Below are positions 1 to 7,763 of a DNA stretch of 64,000 bases, piece by piece. The notes below the pieces were generated by a model. That model was not told where the DNA came from and searched no databases. It saw only the letters and a list, made by a program, of their open reading frames with translations. Source of the stretch: Bacillota bacterium (GTDB lineage: Bacteria; Bacillota; Clostridia; Christensenellales; Aristaeellaceae); contig JAEZLW010000175.1 of NCBI GenBank assembly GCA_023415145.1, positions 1-64,000 of the forward strand, in the 5' to 3' direction. Position 1 is the stretch's first letter. Every line of letters begins with the position of its first letter. The translations under genes were made by a program, and so were the position numbers.

Positions 1-2
1 GC

Positions 3-1577
3 ACTACCGCGCGGCAGGCGGCCTTGCAGGCCATCAGCCTGATGCGGGAAAAGGGCATGCATGTCAGAAGCCTGACGTTAAACGCCAAGGAAAAGCAGTG
101 TCCCGCGCTGACCCGCTGCCACCCGGACCATTGCGTGCGGGCCAAAGGGCATTTTCTCAGGCTGCCTGATGCGCTGTATGAGATGATGGAGCAAACGGAC
201 TGGAACGGCCAGGCCGTGACCGATATGGCGGACAAGCATCTGCTTTGTCCCTTTGAATTCGCCCTGTCGCTCTCCGAAATTGCCGATGTGGTGATCTGTG
301 ATTACAATTATGCCTTTGACCCGGCAGCCAGAATCAAGCGCATTTTTGAATGGCGTACCGATTTGACATTGCTGGCGGACGAAAGCCACAACCTGGCTTC
401 AAGGACGCGGGATATGCTATCGGGGCTTTGCGACGGGCAGTATCTACAAAAGTACCGCGCCATGCTCGGGAAATCCGCCGGTAGGAAAGGAATGCTGTAC
501 AAAGCGCTGACTGGGGTTTTGAATCCTTTGCGGTCTATCCCTTTTGACGAAGATGCACAGGAAAAGGAGATCGATTCCCTGCCGGACGGGCTTATTGCTG
601 CCATGCAAGCGCTGTTGGAGCAAATCATGGAATCCTTCGGCAGCCCGCCTCCCGGTGAAGCAGGGCAAGCCCTTGGGGAATTGTATCAGCTTGTGATCAG
701 CTTCTGCGCTGCGGCGGACCGGGGACTATCAAATTACGCGCTGCTATGCCGCCGCCAGGGCAAGGAACGGGCTGTCAGGCTATTGTGCCTGTCCGTTGCG
801 GAGCACTTGGCTTTTGTCACGAAAAAGCTGTCCGGCGTGGTCTGCTTTTCTGCTACGCTGTCGCCCCTTTCCGCCATGCAAAAGCTTTTGGGCGGCGGGG
901 AGGAGGATGCATGCTTTGCGCTTCCATCGCCCTTTCCTCCCGAAAACCTGCTGGTTTTGCGCCATAGGGTGAATACCCGGTACGCCTTGAGAAGGGAGAC
1001 GGCCAATCAGGTGGCGGAGGCGGTGCTGAAGGCCTTTGCTGTAAAGCCCGGCAAGTATATCGCCTTTTTCCCCAGCTATGCCTATTTGAAGCTGGTGGGG
1101 GCGGAGCTTCAAAATTCCGACCCGGCATTGCCGCTGCTCATTCAGGAAAATGGCATGGAGGAGGCGGCCAGGGACGCGTTTCTTGCTCAGTTCACGGCTG
1201 ACAGCAAGCCCTTGTTGGGCCTGGCGGTGCTGGGAGGCGTATTTGCCGAAGGCATTGATCTGCCCGGCGAGCGGCTGCTCGGCGTGATGGTGGTAGGCGT
1301 AGGGCTGCCCATGGTCTGCCCTGAGCAGGAAGTACTGCGCCGCCATTATGAAAAAGCCCTGGGTGATGGCTTTGCTTACGCTTACCGTTATCCGGGCATG
1401 CACAAGGTGCTGCAAGCGGCAGGGCGTGTGATCCGCTCGGAAACCGACCGGGGCGTGGTGCTTTTGATTGACCAACGTTACTATCAGAATGATTATTTGT
1501 CGCTGTGCCCCCCGCATTGGCGGTTTGAGGGGGAGAGTTTGGAAAAGTTCTGGGATTTGAACAAACAGAATAGCTGA
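3..1577 (+). CDS. XPD/DinG-family ATP-dependent DNA helicase, 5' end missing
   Basis: This is the C-terminal part of a superfamily 2 5'-3' DNA helicase of the Rad3/XPD/DinG type, which unwinds DNA in repair or recombination. The frame is open to the window edge: codons before the first TTG (position 24) read TTARQAA, which fits helicase motif Ia, so the gene begins upstream. Four cysteines spaced like the XPD iron-sulfur cluster (residues 26, 32, 37 and 75 counted from the TTG) lie ahead of the Walker B motif DESH (residues 119-122). Motif VI is QAAGRVIRSETDRG near residue 467. The Walker A motif lies outside the window. A GC-rich hairpin follows the stop. DinG versus a Clostridia-specific XPD-like helicase cannot be settled without the N-terminus. 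Confidence 0.93.
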   Translation, partial: TTARQAALQAISLMREKGMHVRSLTLNAKEKQCPALTRCHPDHCVRAKGHFLRLPDALYEMMEQTDWNGQAVTDMADKHLLCPFEFALSLSEIADVVICDYNYAFDPAARIKRIFEWRTDLTLLADESHNLASRTRDMLSGLCDGQYLQKYRAMLGKSAGRKGMLYKALTGVLNPLRSIPFDEDAQEKEIDSLPDGLIAAMQALLEQIMESFGSPPPGEAGQALGELYQLVISFCAAADRGLSNYALLCRRQGKERAVRLLCLSVAEHLAFVTKKLSGVVCFSATLSPLSAMQKLLGGGEEDACFALPSPFPPENLLVLRHRVNTRYALRRETANQVAEAVLKAFAVKPGKYIAFFPSYAYLKLVGAELQNSDPALPLLIQENGMEEAARDAFLAQFTADSKPLLGLAVLGGVFAEGIDLPGERLLGVMVVGVGLPMVCPEQEVLRRHYEKALGDGFAYAYRYPGMHKVLQAAGRVIRSETDRGVVLLIDQRYYQNDYLSLCPPHWRFEGESLEKFWDLNKQNS

Positions 1578-1608
1578 TGTTTTGTCTCTGTAATCAGGCA
1601 TGTATGAA

Positions 1609-1633
1609 GAACCCCCGGCCAGGCCGGGGGTTC
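1609..1633. terminator. GC-rich hairpin between convergent genes
   Basis: A near-perfect inverted repeat (arms 1609-1620 and 1622-1633, built on CCCCCGGCC/GGCCGGGGG) lies between the helicase stop and the end of the minus-strand membrane protein gene. There is no clear T-run on either side, so it may be a bidirectional transcription barrier rather than a textbook terminator. Confidence 0.55.
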
Positions 1634-1657
1634 AGACCGTCATCGACTAAATCGTTT

Positions 1658-2107
1658 TTACTTGCCAACCGAATGGTCATCCCAAACACTGGCTGTCAGT
1701 ACCGCCTTTTTTGCCTCCACATTGCCGATGGCCTTGTTATACACTTCCTTGGCCGTGACAGCCGTCAGGAAGCCGTAGGCAATGCATTTGGGGACATACG
1801 CCCAGGTGAAGCTTTGGAAACCATAAAATAATGCCTGCGCCAGCACTTGGGCAATCAGCGCCACGGCGTATACAATGTACTCGGTTCTCACCTTGACGAT
1901 CTTTTGGTCTATGGGCAGCTTGATGAACTGCACCATCAGCACGACAAACGTCACCTGTCCGGCGAAGGAGGCGAATTCTTCTGGCGTCAGGTAATCTGCA
2001 ATGCCCGTATCGGCTACGCCCGCAGCCTCCGCTATCGATAGCAGGGGATAGCAAACACACAGCAACAGCATGGAAAGAAAAATGGTGGTAAAGAGAATCC
2101 GTTTCAT
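1658..2107 (-). CDS. small membrane protein with signal-like N-terminus, holin-like layout
   Basis: A 149-residue protein of unknown function. The N-terminus (about residues 4-28) is a hydrophobic signal or membrane segment. Two or three further hydrophobic stretches follow (about 48-63, 76-97 and 105-120), separated by the charged segment KLPIDQKIVKVRTE. The size, the short polar loops and the charged tail resemble phage holin-like or small channel proteins, but no phage genes are nearby, so this is only a resemblance. The ATG at 2107 has GGAGTG just upstream. It is convergent with the helicase and separated from it by a GC-rich hairpin. Confidence 0.7.
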   Translation of the reverse strand: MKRILFTTIFLSMLLLCVCYPLLSIAEAAGVADTGIADYLTPEEFASFAGQVTFVVLMVQFIKLPIDQKIVKVRTEYIVYAVALIAQVLAQALFYGFQSFTWAYVPKCIAYGFLTAVTAKEVYNKAIGNVEAKKAVLTASVWDDHSVGK

Positions 2108-2297
2108 AGTGCATCACTCCCATTCGCTTTGATCCGCCGCCGGATTACCTTGTTTGCGGGATGTACCGCTCAAACTGGTCACAGAGCAGGGCACTGCTTT
2201 GCCGAGCGGATCGGCTCATGGAAAGGATATTCATTTATTTGGAATATATCACTATGCCAATGAAAAACGGCCCGGTAAAGGGCCGCTCAGAGGGTTG

Positions 2298-2708
2298 TCA
2301 GACTGCAGCCTCTGCCAATGGAGATTCTTCCGTTTGCATCAAAATTGCTTCCTTGCTGCCAATGGTCTGATCGTAGTGTTCAATTTTCATGTTCAAACGG
2401 TCCAGCGTCTTTTGCATTTGCGCCATACGTTCGGCCAACTGATCCCGCTCGCGGACCAGAAGCGCCTTTCTTAACTCAGCCGTTTCTTCTCCCTGATGGA
2501 CGAGGGCCATGTATTCAATCAGCGCTTCGATGGGGATGCCCGCGCTGCGCATGCACTTAACAAATTCCACCCAATTCAGGTCCATTTCCGTATAATCACG
2601 GATGCCGCTTTGGTTGCGGTTCACGCTGGGGATGAGCCCTACCCGCTCATAGTAGCGGAGGGTGTCGATGGACAGGCCGAATTTTTGACTTACCTGCGCG
2701 ATGGTCAT
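2298..2708 (-). CDS. MerR family transcriptional regulator
   Basis: A 136-residue DNA-binding regulator. The N-terminus carries the MerR winged helix-turn-helix (MTIAQVSQKFGLSIDTLRYY, residues 1-20, followed by ERVGLIP). It continues into the dimerisation coiled coil (about residues 75-120, rich in Leu, Gln and Arg). There is no cysteine-rich metal site at the C-terminus, so a metal sensor of the MerR/CueR type is unlikely; the layout is closer to the YyaN/AdhR group. I chose the ATG at 2708 because the MerR domain begins there and AAGGATG lies upstream; an in-frame upstream extension does not look like protein. A good sigma-70 promoter lies at 2730-2758. Its target is unknown; the neighbouring 63-residue membrane protein gene is one candidate. 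Confidence 0.9.
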   Translation of the reverse strand: MTIAQVSQKFGLSIDTLRYYERVGLIPSVNRNQSGIRDYTEMDLNWVEFVKCMRSAGIPIEALIEYMALVHQGEETAELRKALLVRERDQLAERMAQMQKTLDRLNMKIEHYDQTIGSKEAILMQTEESPLAEAAV

Positions 2709-2729
2709 GGGAAGCACATCCTTTTCATG

Positions 2730-2758
2730 ATGATACCATGTGTGCTTTCTTTGGTCAA
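2730..2758 (-). promoter_or_regulatory. sigma-70 promoter of the merR-type gene
   Basis: On the minus strand TTGACC (2758-2753) and TATCAT (2735-2730) are separated by 17 bases, about 22 bases before the regulator's ATG. MerR proteins often regulate their own promoter, but the spacing here is the normal 17 rather than the 19-20 typical of MerR-activated promoters. Confidence 0.6.
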
Positions 2759-2784
2759 AGGGTACTTCTGCTGGCTCCAAAAGA

Positions 2785-2976
2785 TTATGTACAGAGCAGC
2801 AGGGCCAGCGCAATCAATGGCAGTACCGCCAGGAGGACGGCCAATGATCCCAGGAGATACAGGCATGCTGTCGGCTTTATGCGATGGCTTTCATGCTCAT
2901 AAAGCGCGCTGACATATCCATCTTTGGCCATCAAGCCCAGCATGATGGATCGTGGGCTGTGCATGGTTTTGATCAT
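2785..2976 (-). CDS. 63-residue membrane protein, unknown function
   Basis: A small protein with a polar N-terminal half (MIKTMHSPRS, then AKDGYVSALYEHESHRIKP) and one strongly hydrophobic C-terminal stretch (about residues 38-62), so a tail-anchored or single-pass membrane protein. The ATG at 2976 is chosen because GAAAGGA lies seven bases upstream. A longer in-frame reading to 3213 lacks such a site and its extra residues look non-coding. It lies directly upstream of the MerR gene on the same strand. No family is recognised. Confidence 0.5.
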   Translation of the reverse strand: MIKTMHSPRSIMLGLMAKDGYVSALYEHESHRIKPTACLYLLGSLAVLLAVLPLIALALLLCT

Positions 2977-3440
2977 GTTTTTTCCTTTCATCGAAATTGA
3001 TCCGGCGGCAGCCGGGAGAACGAAAAAAGACAATACATCCAAAATGAGCACAATGCCTGGAGCATGCTTAAGGTCAAGCATTTTTTTCGGGGATGTGATG
3101 CTTTTGTTGCAAAGATTGTAAATACTTCCGAAAGGAGCAAGCAGCGTATTGCACTTTTGAACAATATGGAATATAATGGTATCAATATGATGGGCCGATA
3201 GCCTCCCCAACAAATCGACGAGAACCGTATGCTGCCTTCTGTGCTGAGTTATTGACCGGATGCATCTCTTTTGAACTTACCTGACAACAACCAAAAATGC
3301 TATTCATGCACGTATGCCTCTTTCATGTATCGTCCTGTTCAATGTGCTACAAAAGCCAGAGAATCCATAATGCCCAACATGGGCCGGGCATACTCTTTCA
3401 CAAGAGGTGACGCCCTACGTTCTGGAAGGAACTAACAACC
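2977..3440. other. intergenic region, 464 bases, no confident element
   Basis: The spacer between the divergent 63-residue membrane protein and the ImmA-like gene is AT-richer than its neighbours and has no convincing gene. Only a weak hairpin (TGCCC/GGGCA around 3370-3390) is visible. The promoters of both flanking genes must lie here, but I do not see clear -35/-10 pairs. Confidence 0.4.
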
Positions 3441-3977
3441 ATGGAAAAGAAGCGAATCGAAGCGAAATCGCAGGTTATCCTGCGTGAATTTGGCATGAAG
3501 ACCGACGGCCAGATTGATGTGCTAAAGTTGGCGCAGAACGCGGGTTTTGTCGTCGGCAACGCGAACCTTGACGACGATGAGGACGGGATCATCCTGGTAA
3601 ACACCAAAGAGGAAAAGATACTGGGTGTAAAAACCCAAAAGCTCATCGGTGTCAACGCAAGGCGTGACCTGCCTTTCAAACGTTTTATCATTGCCTGTGA
3701 GCTGGCGCACTACTTTTTCCATATGGAGAAAAGGAAGGGGGGCGATATCGTTCTTGCCAGGCGTGAGCGCCTGAAAGACCGATACGGCGATGAAAACGAA
3801 GCGGACTATTTTGCCGCATGTCTGTTGATGCCTGCCGATGCGCTTTGGAAAAAGCATGGTGAACTGAATGAGATGGGAATATTGCCTGGCGAGATGCCGT
3901 CAAGGCTGAGCAAGCTGTTTAATGTGCCTGTAGATCGTGCACAGAGGCGAATGGAAGAGGTGGGTTTGGCCACGTAG
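3441..3977 (+). CDS. ImmA/IrrE-family protein with altered metal motif
   Basis: A 178-residue protein of the ImmA/IrrE (DUF955) metallopeptidase family. Active members cut XRE-type repressors during phage or element induction or stress. The fold signature is clear: the helix FKRFIIACELAHYFF (residues 79-93) and the downstream DENEADYFAACLLMP (117-131), whose glutamate (E120) is the usual third zinc ligand. The expected HExxH is CELAH here (C86, E87, H90), so the first histidine ligand is a cysteine. The protein may bind metal differently or be inactive. No XRE repressor gene lies next to it. The next gene, 13 bases downstream, encodes a two-span membrane protein and looks co-transcribed. Confidence 0.85.
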   Translation: MEKKRIEAKSQVILREFGMKTDGQIDVLKLAQNAGFVVGNANLDDDEDGIILVNTKEEKILGVKTQKLIGVNARRDLPFKRFIIACELAHYFFHMEKRKGGDIVLARRERLKDRYGDENEADYFAACLLMPADALWKKHGELNEMGILPGEMPSRLSKLFNVPVDRAQRRMEEVGLAT

Positions 3978-3990
3978 TGAGGTGTGGCAG

Positions 3991-4485
3991 ATGAAGAAAA
4001 CGGACGAGCAAACATATCTGGATCTGGTAAGTTCGCTGTACGAGAAGGATTTTGAGACAACGGACAGCTATTCTGCGCTGGGCTGCGATCCCTTTCAGAC
4101 AGATCAGCAAAGAAGGCGCGATCTGGAGATCACATCGCTTCTTAGAGAGTATGTAAAGTACTACCGGATCAAATCGTCAAATGGCAAAAGGTACAGGGCC
4201 GTGCTTTTTTGGGGATGTGCGTCCATTACCTTTATGCTGCTTCTGGCCTGCGTGTTTTCCATTGTATGGTGGACCATACAAAAAGATAAAGATGTCAATG
4301 ATATCATAGCGCTGGTGACATTGTGCGCTACGCTGATCGGCGCTGTGATCGGGGTTTTAAAGATCATTACGGCGTATGTGTTCCCTCGGGAAGATGAGAA
4401 GTATGTGACCGGCATTGTGGAATCGATACAGAAAAATGACCTGGAAAACAAAAAGGCGAACATGGATGCGTGGACGTATAAGTAG
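3991..4485 (+). CDS. two-span membrane protein paired with the ImmA-like gene
   Basis: A 164-residue protein. The N-terminal 60 residues are soluble and charged, with a likely helical segment. Two membrane segments follow (about residues 69-92 and 104-125). The C-terminal tail of about 35 residues is charged (REDEKYVTGIVESIQKND). The start at 3991 is chosen because GAGGTG lies eight bases upstream; an earlier in-frame ATG at 3937 would lie inside the ImmA-like gene. No known family is recognised. Its tight spacing to the ImmA-like gene suggests one transcript and perhaps one function, such as a membrane effector and its protease regulator. Confidence 0.75.
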   Translation: MKKTDEQTYLDLVSSLYEKDFETTDSYSALGCDPFQTDQQRRRDLEITSLLREYVKYYRIKSSNGKRYRAVLFWGCASITFMLLLACVFSIVWWTIQKDKDVNDIIALVTLCATLIGAVIGVLKIITAYVFPREDEKYVTGIVESIQKNDLENKKANMDAWTYK

Positions 4486-4539
4486 GCATCAAAAATACTC
4501 CCCTCTTTTTGATGGCAGCTATATGGTGAGGAATTTTAT

Positions 4540-4567
4540 CCGCGGCCTTATGGAGCGGCTTTTTTTT
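4540..4567 (+). terminator. possible intrinsic terminator after the ImmA-membrane pair
   Basis: A weak hairpin (CCGC 4540-4543 with GCGG 4555-4558, plus CC/GG inside) is followed by eight T residues. The stem is short, so confidence is modest. The position, about 55 bases after the stop, is right for ending this two-gene transcript. Confidence 0.4.
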
Positions 4568-4771
4568 GACAGGGAGGCGAACCTGTCTGTTCGAGGTGGT
4601 AGAAGAGAGGTATTGAGCTGTTTGATGCAAACCGTACTTCGGCAAGCTGCCATTTGCTTGCCGCAAGGCGTAGGCATAACCCGGCCACGTCGTCCTGATC
4701 GCAGCGAAGGACCTTTGAAAGCCTGGATTATTAAAACCTTCTCCGTTTTTTTGTTGCCATTGGATGAGTGG

Positions 4772-5521
4772 TCAGCCAGCCGCCAATTTGAGCAGCAGGC
4801 TTGTATCATCCCCCCGCCCGGCCTCCATAAGCCTGGCCCCGGCAAGGATGGGGAGCCACTTTAGGATGGCCTTCGCTTCTATGCCTGATTGCTGGCAATA
4901 AAATTCCAGATAATATTCCGCCGCCTCTTTCCCGTGGAGCAGGTACAACAAATACGAGCGGCAGGCATCCGCCTGCGCGCTGCCGCAGGAAGCGTCGACC
5001 CAGTCGATGATGGCAAGGCCGTTGTCAGTATAAATGAGGTTGAACGGGTGAAAATCCCCATGGCAGACCACCTGATCGGATGCCATGGACTCAAGCAGCG
5101 ACAGCAAACGCTGCTTTACGCTGTCCGTCAGAGCGGATGCGGCGGTGATCCTTTGGCGCAGTTTTTCCGATTGGGAGGGCAGGCCCGAACCCGGCGTTAA
5201 GTGCATTTGCACTTGGAGGGCAACCGCCTGCATGAGGTATTCCGCCGCGCGAGACCTGTCCTTTTCCATCAGCTCGCCAAGAGACGGGCCGGGCACGTGC
5301 TCCATGAGGATGGCAAACCGGTTCTCCATGGTTACCACCCCGTATACCCGGGGTGCGGACAGCCCGGCAATATATACCCGCTGCTGGATATCCGCTTCAT
5401 ACAGAACGGCGTCTTCCGGCGTACCTTGGTGAAAGAGCTTCACGGCCTGGCCGTCGCACAGGTAGACGTCGGCTTGCGCGCCGCGGCCGATGAGGTTATC
5501 GGGGTGGATAGGATGTGTCAT
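4772..5521 (-). CDS. aminoglycoside phosphotransferase (APH)-fold kinase
   Basis: A 249-residue small-molecule kinase of the APH/choline-kinase fold. The N-lobe has a Gly-rich turn (LIGRGAQADVY, residues 10-20) and the ATP-binding lysine in AVKLFH. The C-lobe has the catalytic loop CHGDFHPFNLI (about residues 152-162), matching HGDxxxxN, and the metal-binding aspartate in AIIDW (about 169-173). The ATG at 5521 has GGAGG six bases upstream. The substrate is unknown. The family covers antibiotic kinases, but most uncharacterised clostridial members act on other metabolites, so resistance should not be assumed. It is transcribed alone. Confidence 0.88.
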   Translation of the reverse strand: MTHPIHPDNLIGRGAQADVYLCDGQAVKLFHQGTPEDAVLYEADIQQRVYIAGLSAPRVYGVVTMENRFAILMEHVPGPSLGELMEKDRSRAAEYLMQAVALQVQMHLTPGSGLPSQSEKLRQRITAASALTDSVKQRLLSLLESMASDQVVCHGDFHPFNLIYTDNGLAIIDWVDASCGSAQADACRSYLLYLLHGKEAAEYYLEFYCQQSGIEAKAILKWLPILAGARLMEAGRGDDTSLLLKLAAG

Positions 5522-5727
5522 GAGAGCCTCCGTCTATTCAATGTTCCTTCCGGCATCACGGCCCGATTTTTGATCAGCAGCATGCGGAAGGAGGATTCAT
5601 TCCAGTGCGATTCCGGCACTTCGGGCGGACTTCACCGGAGCTGCCTGGAGGCATGATTTCCGCTGACGCTCGCAAAGGACAGGGCTGCCGTTTTCCAACA
5701 GCCATTGCATGGCATCTTGCCAGGTCA

Positions 5728-6102
5728 TCATATGCTTTGCTTCTTGTATGCGATGGCGTCAATCTGAACCTGCAGCCCATCCGTGCCGCCCCTGTGCGCA
5801 AACTCGGTGGCGATGGTTTTGCGTGCGGGGTAATTGCCTTGAAACCGCTCCTTGAAAACCTTTTCCATGATAGGAATATTCCAGGGGTCTTTTAAAAGAA
5901 CATCCACCTTGACTACGGAGTCCAATGTCAGGCCGATGGTATCAAGACGGCGGCTCATATCATCAAGCGCGCCGTGTACCTGCATTTCCACAGTTTGGCC
6001 TACATTGCCCACGCAGAAGGTGAGAAAAACAAAGTCTCCGGCCTCCACCATTTCCGAAAAGGCGAGTTCCCCGTTGATGCTATGCCTTGTAATACCGCTC
6101 AT
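5728..6102 (-). CDS. ridA: RidA/YjgF/YER057c family imine deaminase
   Basis: A 124-residue member of the RidA family, which hydrolyses reactive enamines or imines produced by PLP enzymes and protects cells from 2-aminoacrylate. The conserved C-terminal block is present: NYPARKTIATEF (about residues 89-100), holding the arginine that binds the substrate carboxylate, followed by LQVQIDAIAYKK. The length is normal. The ATG at 6102 has AAAGGAG 12 bases upstream. It lies downstream of the UPF0303 gene on the same strand after a 121-base gap, so it could be the last gene of the lacI-led transcript or be independent. Confidence 0.9.
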   Translation of the reverse strand: MSGITRHSINGELAFSEMVEAGDFVFLTFCVGNVGQTVEMQVHGALDDMSRRLDTIGLTLDSVVKVDVLLKDPWNIPIMEKVFKERFQGNYPARKTIATEFAHRGGTDGLQVQIDAIAYKKQSI

Positions 6103-6223
6103 TGTATGAACGAGCTCCTTTCACTTTTTAAATGAAAGGATAACAGAAGGCTGCTGATGCATCAACCCCTGCATGTGTGTAATTTTGTATGCATTCGGTA
6201 TATTTTGGAGGGAAGCATCGCAA

Positions 6224-6727
6224 CTATAAGTTCAGCACCGACTCTGTCTTTACCTGCAAGTATTCCGACAGCGTATCGGCAATCAATTGATGATCCTGTA
6301 TTTGGGGAAAGCCCGAAACGGTGATCGCGCCTATGACGCCCAGGCCTTTGATGCGGATAGGGAAGCTGCCGCCCGACAGCACATAATCGGACCCCGATAA
6401 GCCGAACTCCTGGAGCGACCTTCCGGAGGCCGACATCTCCTGCGCAACCAGCAGGGAGCTTTTGAAAAATTCCAGGACGATGTTTCTCTTGCGCTGTACC
6501 CATCTGTCATTGTTGGGCGATGGCCGGCCTGCAACGCAGTGAAACAACTGCAGGCCGTTTACCGTAATGTCAATGGACACATTGCCGTTCAATGCCAGGG
6601 CATTAGCCCGCAGGCTTTGGCCGATGACAAAAGCTGTATCGGGATCAAAATCGTCAAACGTCAGGGCGGCCTCTTGCCTCCGGATGATTTCCGCCATCTT
6701 AGAGGCGGCTGATTTCTCGTCTTTCAT
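6224..6727 (-). CDS. UPF0303/heme-degrading-domain family protein
   Basis: A 167-residue protein of the UPF0303 (YBR137w) branch of the HbpS/GlcG-like fold. Visible family features are the block VAGRPSPNNDRWVQRKRNIV (about residues 65-84) and the Gly-rich segment LSGGSFPIRIKGLGVIGAIT (about 117-136). The biochemical role of the family is not settled. In bacteria these genes often accompany sugar or polyol catabolic genes. Here it follows the Gfo/Idh/MocA dehydrogenase gene after 27 bases with its own AAGGAG, so it is likely in the lacI operon and accessory to the same pathway. Confidence 0.85.
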   Translation of the reverse strand: MKDEKSAASKMAEIIRRQEAALTFDDFDPDTAFVIGQSLRANALALNGNVSIDITVNGLQLFHCVAGRPSPNNDRWVQRKRNIVLEFFKSSLLVAQEMSASGRSLQEFGLSGSDYVLSGGSFPIRIKGLGVIGAITVSGFPQIQDHQLIADTLSEYLQVKTESVLNL

Positions 6728-6754
6728 ATTGCATGCTCCTTGTTTATGTAATCC

Positions 6755-7711
6755 TCACTGCGCCGCTTCCAGGATCCTGTTTATCAGGCGGATGTTGCGC
6801 ACCGTTTCGAAAAGCGGGAAAGCGGGTTCCCGGCCTGTCAGCACCGCATCGGAAAAATCCTCAATTTCAAGCACATACCGTTTGCAAGGCGCAACCGGAA
6901 TCTCCGTGGTGACACCATATTTGCATAGCAGGATGGGGGTATCCGTCTGGTCGAAGGATTCCCTTATGATGAGCGTGCCTTCTGTACCGTTTATTTCGGT
7001 GAGCATGGCGGACTGGGAATCGAACCCTGAGTTCACGGTGCAAAGGATGCCGCTTTTGTACTTGAGCACGGCGCTTAAAGACATGTCTATGCCGTTGACT
7101 GCCGTTTTTTGAGCACAGACGGAAATGGGTTCATCGTTTACGATCATGCCGATGATGTTCACGGGATAACAGCCCACATCCCATAGGCTTCCGCCGCCAA
7201 GGCCTGGATTGAGCTTGATGCTTTCCGGATTGGCAAGCACAAACCGGAATGTGGAATTGATGTGCCTAACATCGCCCACCGCACCGGATGAAAGCAGCTC
7301 GTTCAGTTTTGCTATTCTTGGAGTAAACCTGTACATAAAGGCTTCCATCAGCTTCACGCCGTTATCGCGGCATGCGGCCATCATTTCCTGGCAGTCATCT
7401 TCGCTTAATGCCATGGGCTTTTCGCAAAGCACATGCTTGCCGGCTTTCGCGGCTTTGATGGTCCATTCCTTGTGCAGGCTGTTGGGCAGGGGAATGTATA
7501 CCGCGTCCACGTTGGGATCGGTAAGGAGAGAGTCGTAATCGTTGTAGGCTCTTTGGAAGCCAAAGGCTTCCTTGGCTTCTTTCAATTTCTCCGGACTGGA
7601 GGATGCGATGGCATACGGAATGGCATTCTTTGCTTCCAGCATGGCTGGGATCAGGTGGAGCCTTGCAATGCGGGCATAGCCCAGTATGCCGAAGCGGACA
7701 GGGGTGTTCAT
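6755..7711 (-). CDS. Gfo/Idh/MocA family NAD(P)-dependent oxidoreductase
   Basis: A 318-residue sugar or polyol dehydrogenase. The N-terminal Rossmann domain starts RFGILGYARIARLHLIPAM (residues 5-23), with the usual GxGxxA site relaxed to GYARIA. The family motif CEKPMAL (about residues 94-100) supplies the catalytic lysine. A long C-terminal alpha/beta domain follows. The ATG at 7711 is chosen over in-frame upstream starts because AAAGGATG lies at the right distance. It sits 52 bases after the lacI-type gene and probably shares its transcript. The context (LacI, pentose kinase, RpiB) points to oxidation of a sugar or sugar phosphate brought in by the divergent transporter; the substrate is not readable from sequence. 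Confidence 0.9.
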   Translation of the reverse strand: MNTPVRFGILGYARIARLHLIPAMLEAKNAIPYAIASSSPEKLKEAKEAFGFQRAYNDYDSLLTDPNVDAVYIPLPNSLHKEWTIKAAKAGKHVLCEKPMALSEDDCQEMMAACRDNGVKLMEAFMYRFTPRIAKLNELLSSGAVGDVRHINSTFRFVLANPESIKLNPGLGGGSLWDVGCYPVNIIGMIVNDEPISVCAQKTAVNGIDMSLSAVLKYKSGILCTVNSGFDSQSAMLTEINGTEGTLIIRESFDQTDTPILLCKYGVTTEIPVAPCKRYVLEIEDFSDAVLTGREPAFPLFETVRNIRLINRILEAAQ

Positions 7712-7763
7712 AAAGGTCATCCTTTCTTGAGAGGAGATACATACCTTTTTTGCAACGCCGCTT

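Noticed and set aside
1658..2107. Phage holin, hinting at a prophage remnant
   Set aside because: No other phage genes, integrase or attachment sites are near; the membrane layout alone is not enough.
4772..5521. Antibiotic-resistance aminoglycoside kinase
   Set aside because: Only the general APH fold is visible; sequence and context give no support for aminoglycosides as substrate.
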